A stretch of 64,000 nucleotides of DNA. It comes from Treponema sp. (lineage in GTDB: Bacteria; Spirochaetota; Spirochaetia; Treponematales; Treponemataceae). This document shows positions 1-9,151 of this stretch, in pieces. How positions within the stretch are numbered: the first letter of the stretch is position 1; each line of letters starts with the position of its first letter. The translations under genes were made by a program, and so were the position numbers. Below the pieces are notes generated by a model, which saw nothing but the letters and a program-made list of their open reading frames with translations, was not told where the DNA came from and searched no databases. The stretch covers positions 16,060 to 80,059 of the forward strand of contig JAGBGX010000011.1 of assembly GCA_017935745.1 (NCBI GenBank), written 5' to 3'.

Positions 1-82
1 CGTTTTCTCCTATATCAATAGTATAAAGAGAATCGGTGAAAATTGCAATTTTTAGAGTGGAATTTCTTTGTCTGCTGAAACA

Positions 83-111
83 TTGCATACATTGAGAAAA
101 GATGATATAAT
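83..111 (+). promoter_or_regulatory. Predicted sigma-70 promoter of valS
   Basis: TTGCAT at 83-88 and a perfect TATAAT at 106-111 are separated by 17 bp. Transcription would start near 118, leaving a leader of about 80 nt before the valS start codon. The leader shows no T-box-like conserved core. Confidence 0.7.
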
Positions 112-200
112 TGCAGTTTATGGAAAAAGTGTGAGAACATTTTGGAAAACTGAACAAGGGCTGCTGCAATAGAAAGCACGAAGGATATTCAGAGGTTACA

Positions 201-2945
201 ATGAAAGCTATTGAACTGGAAAAATCATATAATCCCAAGGAATTTGAAGAGCGAATTTATGAGGAGTGGGTTCAAAAGGGCTGCTTTAAGCCTGCGTCAG
301 ACGAGTCGTCTCCTGTTCACGGCTGCTATCTGAAATCATCAGAGCATGCGGCTGTTGCAAAATATACAGTTGTTATTCCGCCTCCGAATGTTACCGGCGT
401 TCTTCACATGGGACACGGACTGAACAATATGCTGCAGGACATTGTTGTCCGCTATCACAGAATGAAGGGCGATGACACGCTGTGGATTCCCGGAACTGAT
501 CATGCCGGCATTGCGACCCAGAATGTCGTTGAGCGCGCTTTAAAGAAAGAAGGCACAAGCAGGAAGGAGCTGGGCCGCGAGCGGTTTCTTGAGCGCACAT
601 GGCAGGTGAAGGAAGCTCACCATGCAACAATTGTTCGCCAGCAGCGCAAGTTCGGCAATTCGGTTGACTGGAGCCGCGAGCGGTTTACAATGGACGAAGG
701 TCTTTCGGAAGCGGTGCGCGATGTTTTTGTCACGCTGTATGAGCGCGGGCTTGTGTACAAGGGCCGGTATCTGGTGAACTGGTGCCCGAGGTGCGGAACT
801 GCTCTTGCTGATGATGAGGTTGACCATACGGACACCGCCGGCTTTATGTACCATATCTACTATGAATTTGAAGACGGAAGCGGACGGATTGAAATTGCCA
901 CAACGCGCCCTGAGACGCTTCTCGGAGACACGGCAGTCGCTGTCCATCCTGAAGACGAAAGGTATGCATCTCTTGTGGGCAAGAAGCTCAGGCTGCCGCT
1001 CGCTGGCCGTGTCATTCCGCTCATTGCTGATTCCTATGTTGACAAGGAATTCGGAACGGGAATGGTGAAAATCACGCCTGCACATGACCCGAACGACTGG
1101 GAAGTCGGGCGGCGCAATAATCTTGAAGCCATCAATATACTGAATCCTGACGGGACGCTGAACGGAAACTGCCCGGAAAAATACCGCGGCATGACGTGTG
1201 CGCAGGCCCGTGCGGCTGTCATTCAGGACTTGAAGGATGCCGGCCTGTACAAGGGCGAAGAAAAAATCACCCATTCAGTCGGACACTGCTACCGGTGCGC
1301 GACAGTTGTTGAGCCGTACCTGAGCGACCAGTGGTTCGTAAAAATGAAGCCGCTCGCAGAAAAGGCGCTTGCAGCGTGGAAAAACGGGGAAATTGTCTTT
1401 TATCCGCGCAAATGGGAGCATACGTTCACCCACTGGATGGAAAATATCCGCGACTGGTGCATAAGCCGCCAGCTGTGGTGGGGGCACCGTATTCCTGTGT
1501 GGTACTGCGCGGAATGCGGGGAAACGGTTGTGAGCCGGACTGATCCGGGTTCCTGCCCGAAATGCGGCGCTCCGGCGGACAAGCTGAAGCAGGATCCCGA
1601 TGTGCTTGACACGTGGTTCAGCTCGTGGCTCTGGCCGTTCAGCACGCTCGGCTGGCCAAAGCAGACGCCCGATTTTGAGCATTTCTATCCGACATCCGCG
1701 CTTATCACTGCGTATGACATTATCTTCTTCTGGGTGAGTCGCATGGTCATGGCAGGCCTTGAATTCACAGGAAAGCCGCCGTTCCGCGACATTTTTATTC
1801 ACGGTCTGGTGCGCGACAAGCAGGGCCGGAAAATGTCAAAGTCGCTCGGAAACGGAATTGATCCGCTTGAAATCATCGATATATATGGCGCTGATGCCCT
1901 GAAGTTTACGCTTGCCTATATGTGCGCGCAGGGGCAGGACATCCTTATTGACAAGGATTCATTCAAGATGGGAAGCCGCTTCTGCAACAAAGTCTGGAAC
2001 GCGAGCCGGTATATTCTCGGAAACCTTGAAGGGCGCACGCTGATTCCTGTTTCAGACTCAGACCTTACTGAGCTTGACAGGTGGATTTATCTCCGCATGG
2101 ATTATGCTGCTGCGCAGGCTGCCGCTGCATTTGAAGGCTATAAGTTTAACGAAGGAGCCAGCGCGCTGTATGAATATTTCTGGAATGACTTTTGCGACTG
2201 GTATGTTGAGGCGACAAAGCTTTCATTTAAAAACGGAGACAGCCATGAAAAGGACCGGGCTGTTTCAGTTCTGCTGAACGTTCTCGAGGAAAGCCTCCGC
2301 CTCATGCATCCGTACATTCCGTTTGTCACAGAGGAAATTTACTCAAAGCTTCCGCTTGCTGAAATCAGCGGAAACCGGAGCAAGGCCGGCAGGCAGGAAA
2401 TTCTTCCGTCGGAACCATGCGGAGGGCTTCTTGTCACAGCTCCGTATCCGGCTGAAAAATCCGGCCGGAAAAATGAAACGGCCGCAGCCCGGTTCAAGGT
2501 GCTTCAGGATCTGGTGCGCAGCCTGCGCTCCCTCAGGACAGAGTGCGGCCTTGATCCTGCGGTAAAAATTCATGCCGCCGTAAAGATTGACCGCGGCTCC
2601 AATGCTGAAGCGGTGCTGGAAAAAGCTGCGGTTGTGCAGCTGCTCGCGGGAATCGGCAGGCTTGACTTTGCTGATTCTGCCCCGGAAAAATCAATCGGAA
2701 CTGCCGGAGACGGGTTTGAGGCGTTTATTCTGGCTGATGAAGGCATAAACAAGGAGCAGCTCAAGGCGAAATTTGAAAGGGAAATCGGGCAGGAGACGGA
2801 AGCAGTGCGGAAAATCAGCAGCAAGCTCAGCGGCTCGTTTGCGCAGCATGCTCCTGCTGACATTGTGCAGGCTGAGCGCGTCCGCCTTGAGCAGGCGGAA
2901 AGCCGCATAGAAAAGCTTCAGTCATACCTGAAACATATACAGTAG
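201..2945 (+). CDS. valS: Valyl-tRNA synthetase
   Basis: Cytoplasmic class I aminoacyl-tRNA synthetase that charges tRNA-Val and edits misactivated threonine. The 914-residue protein has the usual ValRS length. The HIGH-type signature appears as HMGH at residues 69-72 and the KMSKS loop at 544-548. Cysteine pairs near residues 195-200 and 435-455 resemble the zinc-knuckle pairs of the family. The last 60 residues are a charged coiled coil, the tRNA-binding arm typical of bacterial ValRS. The start at 201 follows a weak AGAGG-like site. It is the first gene of a run of closely spaced plus-strand genes (7-25 bp to the next) and has its own promoter. Confidence 0.98.
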   Translation: MKAIELEKSYNPKEFEERIYEEWVQKGCFKPASDESSPVHGCYLKSSEHAAVAKYTVVIPPPNVTGVLHMGHGLNNMLQDIVVRYHRMKGDDTLWIPGTDHAGIATQNVVERALKKEGTSRKELGRERFLERTWQVKEAHHATIVRQQRKFGNSVDWSRERFTMDEGLSEAVRDVFVTLYERGLVYKGRYLVNWCPRCGTALADDEVDHTDTAGFMYHIYYEFEDGSGRIEIATTRPETLLGDTAVAVHPEDERYASLVGKKLRLPLAGRVIPLIADSYVDKEFGTGMVKITPAHDPNDWEVGRRNNLEAINILNPDGTLNGNCPEKYRGMTCAQARAAVIQDLKDAGLYKGEEKITHSVGHCYRCATVVEPYLSDQWFVKMKPLAEKALAAWKNGEIVFYPRKWEHTFTHWMENIRDWCISRQLWWGHRIPVWYCAECGETVVSRTDPGSCPKCGAPADKLKQDPDVLDTWFSSWLWPFSTLGWPKQTPDFEHFYPTSALITAYDIIFFWVSRMVMAGLEFTGKPPFRDIFIHGLVRDKQGRKMSKSLGNGIDPLEIIDIYGADALKFTLAYMCAQGQDILIDKDSFKMGSRFCNKVWNASRYILGNLEGRTLIPVSDSDLTELDRWIYLRMDYAAAQAAAAFEGYKFNEGASALYEYFWNDFCDWYVEATKLSFKNGDSHEKDRAVSVLLNVLEESLRLMHPYIPFVTEEIYSKLPLAEISGNRSKAGRQEILPSEPCGGLLVTAPYPAEKSGRKNETAAARFKVLQDLVRSLRSLRTECGLDPAVKIHAAVKIDRGSNAEAVLEKAAVVQLLAGIGRLDFADSAPEKSIGTAGDGFEAFILADEGINKEQLKAKFEREIGQETEAVRKISSKLSGSFAQHAPADIVQAERVRLEQAESRIEKLQSYLKHIQ

Positions 2946-2970
2946 GCCGCCTATGAGGAAGAAGTATGAA

Positions 2971-3573
2971 ATGGCTGTGGACAAGCCGCAGCAGATGGAC
3001 AGGGAGCACATGCTTGCACTCAGGAGCATTTTTCTTGCGCCGTATATGCAGATTGCCACTTCCCTGATTGGAAAAGCCCGGTTTGCCGGGGGAAACATGT
3101 TCCGTCATCAGCTTGACACGATGAGCATTCTCATTGACTACGGCTACATAGACACCATTCTGCTGAAGGCCAGCTGTGTTCACGACACAATCGAAGATAT
3201 TCCCGGATTCGATGAAAACCTGATAAAAAATGCTGATTCCGACGGGCCGGAAGTCCTTGCGCTTGTAAAGGAAGTCACCAAGATGCCCGGGCAGATGAAA
3301 AGCGACTATTTAAAGTCGATTATTGACAAGGGAAGCCAGCGCGCAAAGATTCTTAAGTGCGCTGACAGAATTTCAAACATGATAAGCCTCGGCTTTGTGA
3401 CAAGCAATGAATTCATAGAGCGTTACTGTGACGAGACTGAATATTTTATTCTTCCGATTGCGATTGAAGTTGACTTCAATATGTACCAGGAGCTGATCAG
3501 CCTTGTCATGAGCCGCCGGGAATATCTGGAAAAATCGGGGTACTTTGACAAAAAGGACGACCGGGATGAATGA
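2971..3573 (+). CDS. Stand-alone HD-domain alarmone hydrolase-like protein (SpoT/MESH1 type)
   Basis: About 200 residues, containing only an HD hydrolase domain of the RelA/SpoT type. From the chosen start the metal-binding signature is complete: His46, His71-Asp72, the neighbouring Glu75-Asp76, and a distal Asp132 in KCADRISNM, which matches the KLADRLxNM motif of (p)ppGpp hydrolases. No synthetase, TGS or ACT domain follows. The likely activity is hydrolysis of (p)ppGpp or a related 3'-pyrophosphate, but this is inferred from the motif only. A GAGGAAG site at 2955-2961 favours the ATG at 2971; an upstream in-frame ATG at 2953 has only a weak site. It sits between valS and a cyclic-di-AMP phosphodiesterase-like gene. 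Confidence 0.8.
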   Translation: MAVDKPQQMDREHMLALRSIFLAPYMQIATSLIGKARFAGGNMFRHQLDTMSILIDYGYIDTILLKASCVHDTIEDIPGFDENLIKNADSDGPEVLALVKEVTKMPGQMKSDYLKSIIDKGSQRAKILKCADRISNMISLGFVTSNEFIERYCDETEYFILPIAIEVDFNMYQELISLVMSRREYLEKSGYFDKKDDRDE

Positions 3574-3654
3574 TTTGTGCAGAACCGTTCATGCTCCGGT
3601 ACCTGTGCCGGAATCCGCTCATGTGCCGGCCGCCGGTTCCTGTGGAGGCGTATA

Positions 3655-5466
3655 GTGAAGAAAGATGAAAACACAGAGACAGTAATTTCAGTTTTGCTGA
3701 GCTCTTTTTCCAATTATATGAAGAAAGAGTATCCCGTTGTTATTCTTGCATTTGTAACGCTGCTTGCCGCCATAGGAATGAGCTTTGTGCAGATTTCCAC
3801 GGCTACGACTGTTTCTTCCTTCGACATAGAGGAATACGAAGTGGGGCAGATAGCGGATATCACAATAAAGGCCACAAAATCGCTTCCTGCGGACTATGAC
3901 AATCCCATTTCAATAGAAGCCGGTGAAAAAGTCATCAGGAAAGGCTTCCCGATTACGGAGGAAGGATACTCAAAGCTCAAGAAGATGTCGGAGTCTCCTG
4001 TGTATGTTGACTACCGGTCATTCGCAAATTCTGTAATCTACCATATTCTCATCTGCTTTCTGTTTTTCTTTTTCCGCAGCCGGATTTACTTTAAGAATGA
4101 AAAAATAGAATTCAAGGAGCTTGTAACCGAATGCTGCTTTTATCTGCTGATATTCGGCTCGGTGATTTTCGGCTCCAAGTCTGTTTTCAGCTTGAGTCCG
4201 TTTGCGCTCTGCGCGGTCATTCCGTCATCGCTGTGTGTCTTTCTCGTGTCGATTCTGTTCGGGCAGCTGAACGCAGTGTTCTTTTCAATTGTGACTTCCC
4301 TTGCCGTCCTCAACGCGTCCGGCTATCAGATTGTTCCTTTCCTGTTTGTCCTGTCAACATCGTTTGCTTCAACGCGCCTGGTAAGAAAAATCAACCGCCG
4401 CACGGACATGGTGTTTGTTTCCGTTCTTCAGGCGCTGCTGAATGTAGTGTTCCTTTTTGTGTTTAAGATTATTTTCAACGGATATCTGTCTGACGGACTT
4501 GGATTTGTTGCGGGCGTTGCGCTGAACGGATTTTTTTCCGGCATTCTGTGCCTCGGGCTTCTGACGCCGCTTGAGCTGATTTTAAACACGGCATCGCTGT
4601 TCCGCCTGATGGACTTAAGCGACTTGAACAGCCCGACTATGAAAAAAATGCTTGTGACTGCAAGCGGAACGTACAGCCATTCACTTATGGTTGCAAGCCT
4701 TGCTGAAGCCGCCTGCAATGAAGTCGGAGCAAATCCGCTGCTTGCCCGTGTCGGCGCCTACTATCATGACATCGGCAAGATTGACAATCCTGATTATTTT
4801 GTAGAGAACCAGCGGGCAGGCGAAAACCTTCACAACGAAATCAATCCGTCGCTGTCCGTCAGCATCATCAGAAGCCATGTCAAGCGCGGCGCTGAAAAAG
4901 CTCGCTCGCTCCGCCTTCCCCAGCAGATTATCGATATTATAAACGAGCACCACGGAAATCAGGTCATCGCGTATTTTTACAACGAAGCCAAGCTGATAAA
5001 TCCTGACGCAAGCCCGGAAGACTACGCGTACACAGGAAATCCTCCTTCAACAAAGGAAAGCGCCATTGTCATGCTTGCTGACACTGTTGAAGCCGCCTGC
5101 CGCAGCCTTGAAAAGCCTTCCGTGCCGCGCCTTGAGAAATTCATTACAACGCTGATCAACGGAAAAATTGAGCACCGGCAGCTTGAGAATTCAAGCCTTA
5201 CATTCAAGGATCTGACAAAAATCCATGACGCCTTTGTCCAGATTCTCGCCGGATACTACCACAGCCGCACAAAGTATCCTGACCAGAAGGATCCTGATTC
5301 GCATGAAGCGGCAGCTCCTGCGTCTGCACCCGGAGAAAGCGCGGCTCTTGCAGAGCAAAAGGAAGTGCCTGCAAAGCCGGAGCCAAAGGCAGAAAAGACA
5401 GACGAAAAGGCTCCCCGCAAGAGCGCAAAGGAAAAGGCTGAAAAAGCTGCAAAGGAAAAAAAGTGA
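3655..5466 (+). CDS. pgpH: 7TM-HD family cyclic-di-AMP phosphodiesterase (PgpH-like)
   Basis: Membrane-anchored HD phosphohydrolase of about 603 residues. An N-terminal membrane segment is followed by a short extracytoplasmic stretch, then a block of hydrophobic helices. A cytoplasmic HD domain with YSHSLMVA and YYHDIGK follows, as in Listeria PgpH, which degrades cyclic-di-AMP to pApA. The extracytoplasmic region looks much shorter than in Firmicute PgpH. The final 60 residues are a low-complexity Ala/Pro/Lys/Glu tail of unknown role. I place the start at GTG 3655, nine bases after GGAGG (3644-3648), rather than at in-frame codons further upstream, which encode no family sequence. The stop overlaps the start of ybeY. 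Confidence 0.88.
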   Translation: MKKDENTETVISVLLSSFSNYMKKEYPVVILAFVTLLAAIGMSFVQISTATTVSSFDIEEYEVGQIADITIKATKSLPADYDNPISIEAGEKVIRKGFPITEEGYSKLKKMSESPVYVDYRSFANSVIYHILICFLFFFFRSRIYFKNEKIEFKELVTECCFYLLIFGSVIFGSKSVFSLSPFALCAVIPSSLCVFLVSILFGQLNAVFFSIVTSLAVLNASGYQIVPFLFVLSTSFASTRLVRKINRRTDMVFVSVLQALLNVVFLFVFKIIFNGYLSDGLGFVAGVALNGFFSGILCLGLLTPLELILNTASLFRLMDLSDLNSPTMKKMLVTASGTYSHSLMVASLAEAACNEVGANPLLARVGAYYHDIGKIDNPDYFVENQRAGENLHNEINPSLSVSIIRSHVKRGAEKARSLRLPQQIIDIINEHHGNQVIAYFYNEAKLINPDASPEDYAYTGNPPSTKESAIVMLADTVEAACRSLEKPSVPRLEKFITTLINGKIEHRQLENSSLTFKDLTKIHDAFVQILAGYYHSRTKYPDQKDPDSHEAAAPASAPGESAALAEQKEVPAKPEPKAEKTDEKAPRKSAKEKAEKAAKEKK

Positions 5467-5951
5467 TGGCAAACCAGATTTTTGTAAGCGCGGAAGAAGG
5501 CATCGAGCCTCCGCTCTGGCTTGAAAAGGCCGGGCAGTTTGCTCACAGCGTGATGCGGGCGTGCGGCTATGACGGCCAGGAGCTTGCGGTTCTTTTTTGC
5601 TCCGACAAGTACATTCAGCATCTGAACAAAACGTACCGCGGCATGGACTGCCCCACGGATGTCCTGAGCTTTGAGGACGGCGGAATGTATGATGACGAAG
5701 AAGGAAACAGCTGGAAGCTTGCAGGAGACATCGCAATCAGCATTGACACGTTGCCAAAAAATGCAGAATACTTTGAAGTGAGCCGGAACGAAGAGCTCAA
5801 GCAGCTGATAATCCATGGAATTCTTCATCTGAACGGATATGACCATGGCGAGGAGCATGTGGAAAAAGGCGCGGAGCCTCAGTGCGAAATGCTTGTCCTT
5901 CAGAAAAAGCTGATGGAGCAGTTCAGGGACGAACAGATAATCGGGGAATAG
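5466..5951 (+). CDS. ybeY: Endoribonuclease YbeY
   Basis: Zinc-dependent endoribonuclease needed for 16S rRNA 3'-end maturation and ribosome quality control. The protein has about 161 residues, the normal family length. The diagnostic metal site HGxLHLxGYDHxxxxH is complete (HGILHLNGYDHGEEH) in the last third. The ATG at 5466 overlaps the last base of the pgpH stop and follows AAAGGA at 5451-5456; a GTG one codon earlier is also possible. Location between an HD phosphodiesterase gene and a corC-like gene is the conserved arrangement in Treponema and in many Firmicutes. Confidence 0.95.
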   Translation: MANQIFVSAEEGIEPPLWLEKAGQFAHSVMRACGYDGQELAVLFCSDKYIQHLNKTYRGMDCPTDVLSFEDGGMYDDEEGNSWKLAGDIAISIDTLPKNAEYFEVSRNEELKQLIIHGILHLNGYDHGEEHVEKGAEPQCEMLVLQKKLMEQFRDEQIIGE

Positions 5952-5954
5952 GTG

Positions 5955-6761
5955 ATGTTTAGACTGGGAAAAGAAAAGTGCAAAAAAAACGAGCTGAAGG
6001 CAGCCACGCCGGATGAAGTTCAGCAGGAAATTCTCGAGGAAGAGCGCAACGGCATGATTCAGGGCGTTGAAGAGCTTGCCGTCACAACGGTAAAGGAAGT
6101 CATGGTTCCCCGGATAGACGTTGACTTTCTTTCCTTGGAAACGCCTGAGGACGAGCTTTTGCAGAAAGTCACTGAAAGCGGGCATTCGCGCATTCCTGTG
6201 TACTCAGGCTCCATCGACAATGTTGTGGGCATTCTGTATGTGAAGGACTTGATACGGGAGCTTGCGCTGCGGCTGCCCATCGATCTTGAAAAAATCATGC
6301 GCAAGCCGTACTTTGTTCCTGAGAGCAAGCATATTGACAGCCTTCTGCGCGAATTCAAGCGGCGGCGCGTGCATATTGCTGTCAGCGTTGACGAATACGG
6401 CGGCATTTCAGGCATTGTCTGTATGGAAGATATTATAGAAGAAATTGTAGGCGACATTCAGGATGAATTTGACCACGAGCGGCAGGGCATCATATCGCTT
6501 TCCGAAAATGTCTGGCTCTGCGATGCGCGCATCAGCCTTGACAGCCTGAACGAAGGCATCGGCTCCTGCTTTCCAACTGACAGCTTTGATACGCTTGGAG
6601 GCTTTGTGTTTGACTTGTTTGGAAAAATACCTGTTATGTTTGAAAAAGTCTCGTGGAACCAGTATGACTTTATCATTCATGAAATGGAAGGCCACAAGGT
6701 TAACGCGATAAAGGTCGTAAGAAAAAAAGAAGAGCCGGCGCCGGACGGGCAGCATGCATGA
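5955..6761 (+). CDS. CorC/TlyC-like tandem CBS-domain protein
   Basis: Soluble protein of about 268 residues: two CBS domains (roughly residues 55-175) followed by a CorC_HlyC transporter-associated domain at the C-terminus. There is no DUF21 membrane part, so it resembles the cytoplasmic CorC of enterobacteria and the protein called TlyC (haemolysin-like) in spirochaetes. CorC is linked to magnesium or cobalt efflux. The haemolysin label comes from heterologous assays and should be treated with caution. The start at ATG 5955 follows GGGGA at 5943-5947; a GTG one codon earlier also exists. It is tightly linked to ybeY. Confidence 0.9.
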   Translation: MFRLGKEKCKKNELKAATPDEVQQEILEEERNGMIQGVEELAVTTVKEVMVPRIDVDFLSLETPEDELLQKVTESGHSRIPVYSGSIDNVVGILYVKDLIRELALRLPIDLEKIMRKPYFVPESKHIDSLLREFKRRRVHIAVSVDEYGGISGIVCMEDIIEEIVGDIQDEFDHERQGIISLSENVWLCDARISLDSLNEGIGSCFPTDSFDTLGGFVFDLFGKIPVMFEKVSWNQYDFIIHEMEGHKVNAIKVVRKKEEPAPDGQHA

Positions 6762-6864
6762 GCTGGATGATTTTTTGTAACGCGGGAATTGCGGGCTGTG
6801 TTTAAAGAACGAGGTGTTTTTGCCTGGATTCTAAAAGCCCTGAACCGCAGACGGAGCAGTTGAA

Positions 6865-9024
6865 ATGAAAAAAAAGATTTTGCAGAAAGCATACAGTGCG
6901 ATTTTCCTCCTTTTTTTTGCCGTGCCTCTGTTTGCACAGGAAGAAACTGCCCTTGAGCTGTTCAAGCGTGCGCAGGAGCTGCAGGACAGAAGCCAGTGGT
7001 ATGATGCCGTTGATCTGTATCAGGAGGCGCTTGAGCTGAATCCGCAGTACGGGGATGCCTGGTACAATCTTGCCCTCTGCTCGTATGCGCTTGGAAGCTA
7101 CGATCTTGCTGTCCAGTATGCCGGGAACGCGGCAAAGTATGCGCGCAACTTCAGCGCGGTGCAGAATCTGAAGGGAATGGCGCTGATTTCCCTTGGAAGA
7201 GTTGAAGAGGCCCGTTCCGTTTTTGATGAAGTCCTTGCGAAATTTCCCAATGACATAGAGTCCCGCTTCGGACTTGCCGAGCTTGATCTGCTGGACGGCA
7301 GAATTTCAGTTGCCGAAGGAAGGTACCTTGATGCCCTCAAGCGCGACAGCAGGAACCGCAAGGCTCTGCTCAGCCTTGCCCTTGTGAGTGCAGAAATGGG
7401 CAAGCGCTCTGTTTCAGAAAAATACATCCGGCAGGCTCTTTCCTATTACAGCGGAGAGTCGGAAGTGCATTACATGGCTGCATATCTTTCTGCGGGAAGC
7501 GGTGATTACCGGACTGCAGAGCAGCGCGCACGGAGCGCAGTCCAGATAAACGGCAGCTTTGACAGGGCGTATGCGCTTTTAGCCGGCATTCTGTATGCCC
7601 AGAAACGGTATGACGAGGTTATCGACATCTGCGACTTCCGCATCGGGCGCAACAGGAATGCAGGAGACGCATGGTGCCTGAAGGGCAGGGCGCAGGAACG
7701 GCTCGGGCTGCCGGAAGCTGCTGTTGAAACATATTCGGCAGGCCTTTCAGTCAGTCCGCAGGACGAAGTCATGAGGCAGTCGCTGGAGCGGCTTGTGCGG
7801 GAAACGCTTCCTGTTGAAGACTCCGCGCGGGACAGCTGGGCGCAGTTCCATTTTTCAAAGGCTGCTGAATACGGACGGAATTTTGACAGTGCTGCCGAGC
7901 GGTACGAATATCAGAAGGCTCTTTCCATTGCGCCTCTGAACAATGAAATCCGCCAGTCGTTTGCCGATATGCTTGAGCGGGACGGACAGTATGAGCTTTG
8001 CCTGCAGCAGCTGAAATTCATTCAGGAAAACTACGAATCTTCCGGACAGGACAGCGGTGTTCAGCGGGACGAGAATTCGCCGCCCAAAAAGCGAACCCGC
8101 GCCCAGATAAAGAATGATGATGCGATTGAAGCGTATGAAAGCCTTATGAAAAACAATATTGCCGGCCGCTGGAATGTTGATCCGTTCTACCTTGACAAGA
8201 CACGGTGGAACATCGGCATTTACTATACAAAGAAGCCTGTCCAGCTGTTTCATGCTGACCTTGAGGAAATTGCGGCAGGCGCGGCAAAGGACATTTTCAA
8301 CGGAATTCCATCGGCATACGTGGATGTTCAGGCGGAGCCGGTGGAAAGCTACGGAGAGGCATTCAGGCTTGCGCGGACGGCTGGCCGTGAGTACTTTGTC
8401 ATTATGACAGCTGACGAGACGGAACGGACATTTTCCATTGATGCCCAGATTTATTCTGCGCGCACAGGCTCAAAGATTTCAGAAATTCACGTCTACAGGA
8501 CGGGAAACGACTGCATGGCAAAATCCCTCCAGCGGTTCAGGCAGGGCGTTCTCGACATGCTTCCTATCCGCGGAAAAGTGCTTCGGAACGTGCAGGGAAC
8601 GCTTCTTATCGACCTTGGAACGAATGACGGAATTGCTGCCGGCTCAGAATTCGACATCATCAGAAAAGGATGCGTTGAAACAAATGACTCAGGCCCCGGT
8701 GTCACATACAACAAAAAAGATCTGCTTGGAACTGCCGTAGTCTCCCATGCTGATGAAGAAATTTCAGAAGGCGCCTACAAAAAAAGAGGCTTCTATGACA
8801 CGCTGAATGCCGGGGATGAAGTTATTCTTACGCGGAACCCGGCCGCATCAGACAGCCAGGAAAATGCTTCTGCGGGCAGCGGATCTGCCAGGCCGGCCGC
8901 TGACCTTCAGGGAAATCCTGCGACAGAAAGCGCGCGGCAGGCAGAGCTTGAGTCCCTTAAGGAATCACTGCGTCCTGCTTCCCGCGAGAATGACCTGATT
9001 CATCTTATCCGGTCGATACTGTAG
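6865..9024 (+). CDS. Secreted/periplasmic TPR protein with C-terminal domain of unknown function
   Basis: 719 residues with a clear signal peptide: Lys-rich start, hydrophobic core and cleavage probably after LFAQ near residue 25. At least eight tetratricopeptide-like repeats fill residues 27-420, the first being canonical (YDAVDLYQEALELNPQ). The C-terminal third contains a beta-rich segment I do not recognise (about 440-640) and an acidic, Ala/Gly/Ser-rich tail. Such proteins scaffold envelope complexes, but no specific partner is visible. It follows corC by about 100 bp, and a similar gene lies beside tlyC in Treponema pallidum as far as I recall. The Shine-Dalgarno site (GGAG near 6854) is weak. 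Confidence 0.8.
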   Translation: MKKKILQKAYSAIFLLFFAVPLFAQEETALELFKRAQELQDRSQWYDAVDLYQEALELNPQYGDAWYNLALCSYALGSYDLAVQYAGNAAKYARNFSAVQNLKGMALISLGRVEEARSVFDEVLAKFPNDIESRFGLAELDLLDGRISVAEGRYLDALKRDSRNRKALLSLALVSAEMGKRSVSEKYIRQALSYYSGESEVHYMAAYLSAGSGDYRTAEQRARSAVQINGSFDRAYALLAGILYAQKRYDEVIDICDFRIGRNRNAGDAWCLKGRAQERLGLPEAAVETYSAGLSVSPQDEVMRQSLERLVRETLPVEDSARDSWAQFHFSKAAEYGRNFDSAAERYEYQKALSIAPLNNEIRQSFADMLERDGQYELCLQQLKFIQENYESSGQDSGVQRDENSPPKKRTRAQIKNDDAIEAYESLMKNNIAGRWNVDPFYLDKTRWNIGIYYTKKPVQLFHADLEEIAAGAAKDIFNGIPSAYVDVQAEPVESYGEAFRLARTAGREYFVIMTADETERTFSIDAQIYSARTGSKISEIHVYRTGNDCMAKSLQRFRQGVLDMLPIRGKVLRNVQGTLLIDLGTNDGIAAGSEFDIIRKGCVETNDSGPGVTYNKKDLLGTAVVSHADEEISEGAYKKRGFYDTLNAGDEVILTRNPAASDSQENASAGSGSARPAADLQGNPATESARQAELESLKESLRPASRENDLIHLIRSIL

Positions 9025-9036
9025 CCTCGTCCCACG

Positions 9037-9065
9037 CCGGCAGTTTGTCCCGTCACCGCTGCCGG
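9037..9065 (+). terminator. Possible weak terminator after the TPR gene
   Basis: CCGGCAG (9037-9043) pairs with CTGCCGG (9059-9065) across a 15-nt loop. The following DNA is pyrimidine-rich but has no clean T-run, so efficiency is doubtful. Confidence 0.3.
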
Positions 9066-9080
9066 ACTGCCTTCTCCTTG

Positions 9081-9109
9081 TTGAAATAATCGCGGAATTG
9101 GTATATCAT
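9081..9109 (+). promoter_or_regulatory. Predicted sigma-70 promoter of pgk
   Basis: TTGAAA at 9081-9086 and TATCAT at 9104-9109 are 17 bp apart (an overlapping TATATC lies at 9102). The predicted start near 9116 gives a leader of about 35 nt with a strong GGAGG. Confidence 0.55.
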
Positions 9110-9151
9110 ATCTGTATTCTAAGTGCATGATCCATGCTGGAGGACAAGTGT

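Noticed and set aside
112..200. Possible T-box or other riboswitch in the valS leader
   Set aside because: The roughly 80-nt leader lacks the conserved T-box core and any terminator, and is too short.
540..1274. Long antisense ORFs within valS and similar ones elsewhere
   Set aside because: They are shadows produced by codon bias, without ribosome-binding sites or protein-family features.
3577..3654. N-terminal extension of the PgpH-like protein
   Set aside because: The stretch is Cys/Arg-rich with repeated GTGCCGG DNA, and GTG 3655 has a proper GGAGG.
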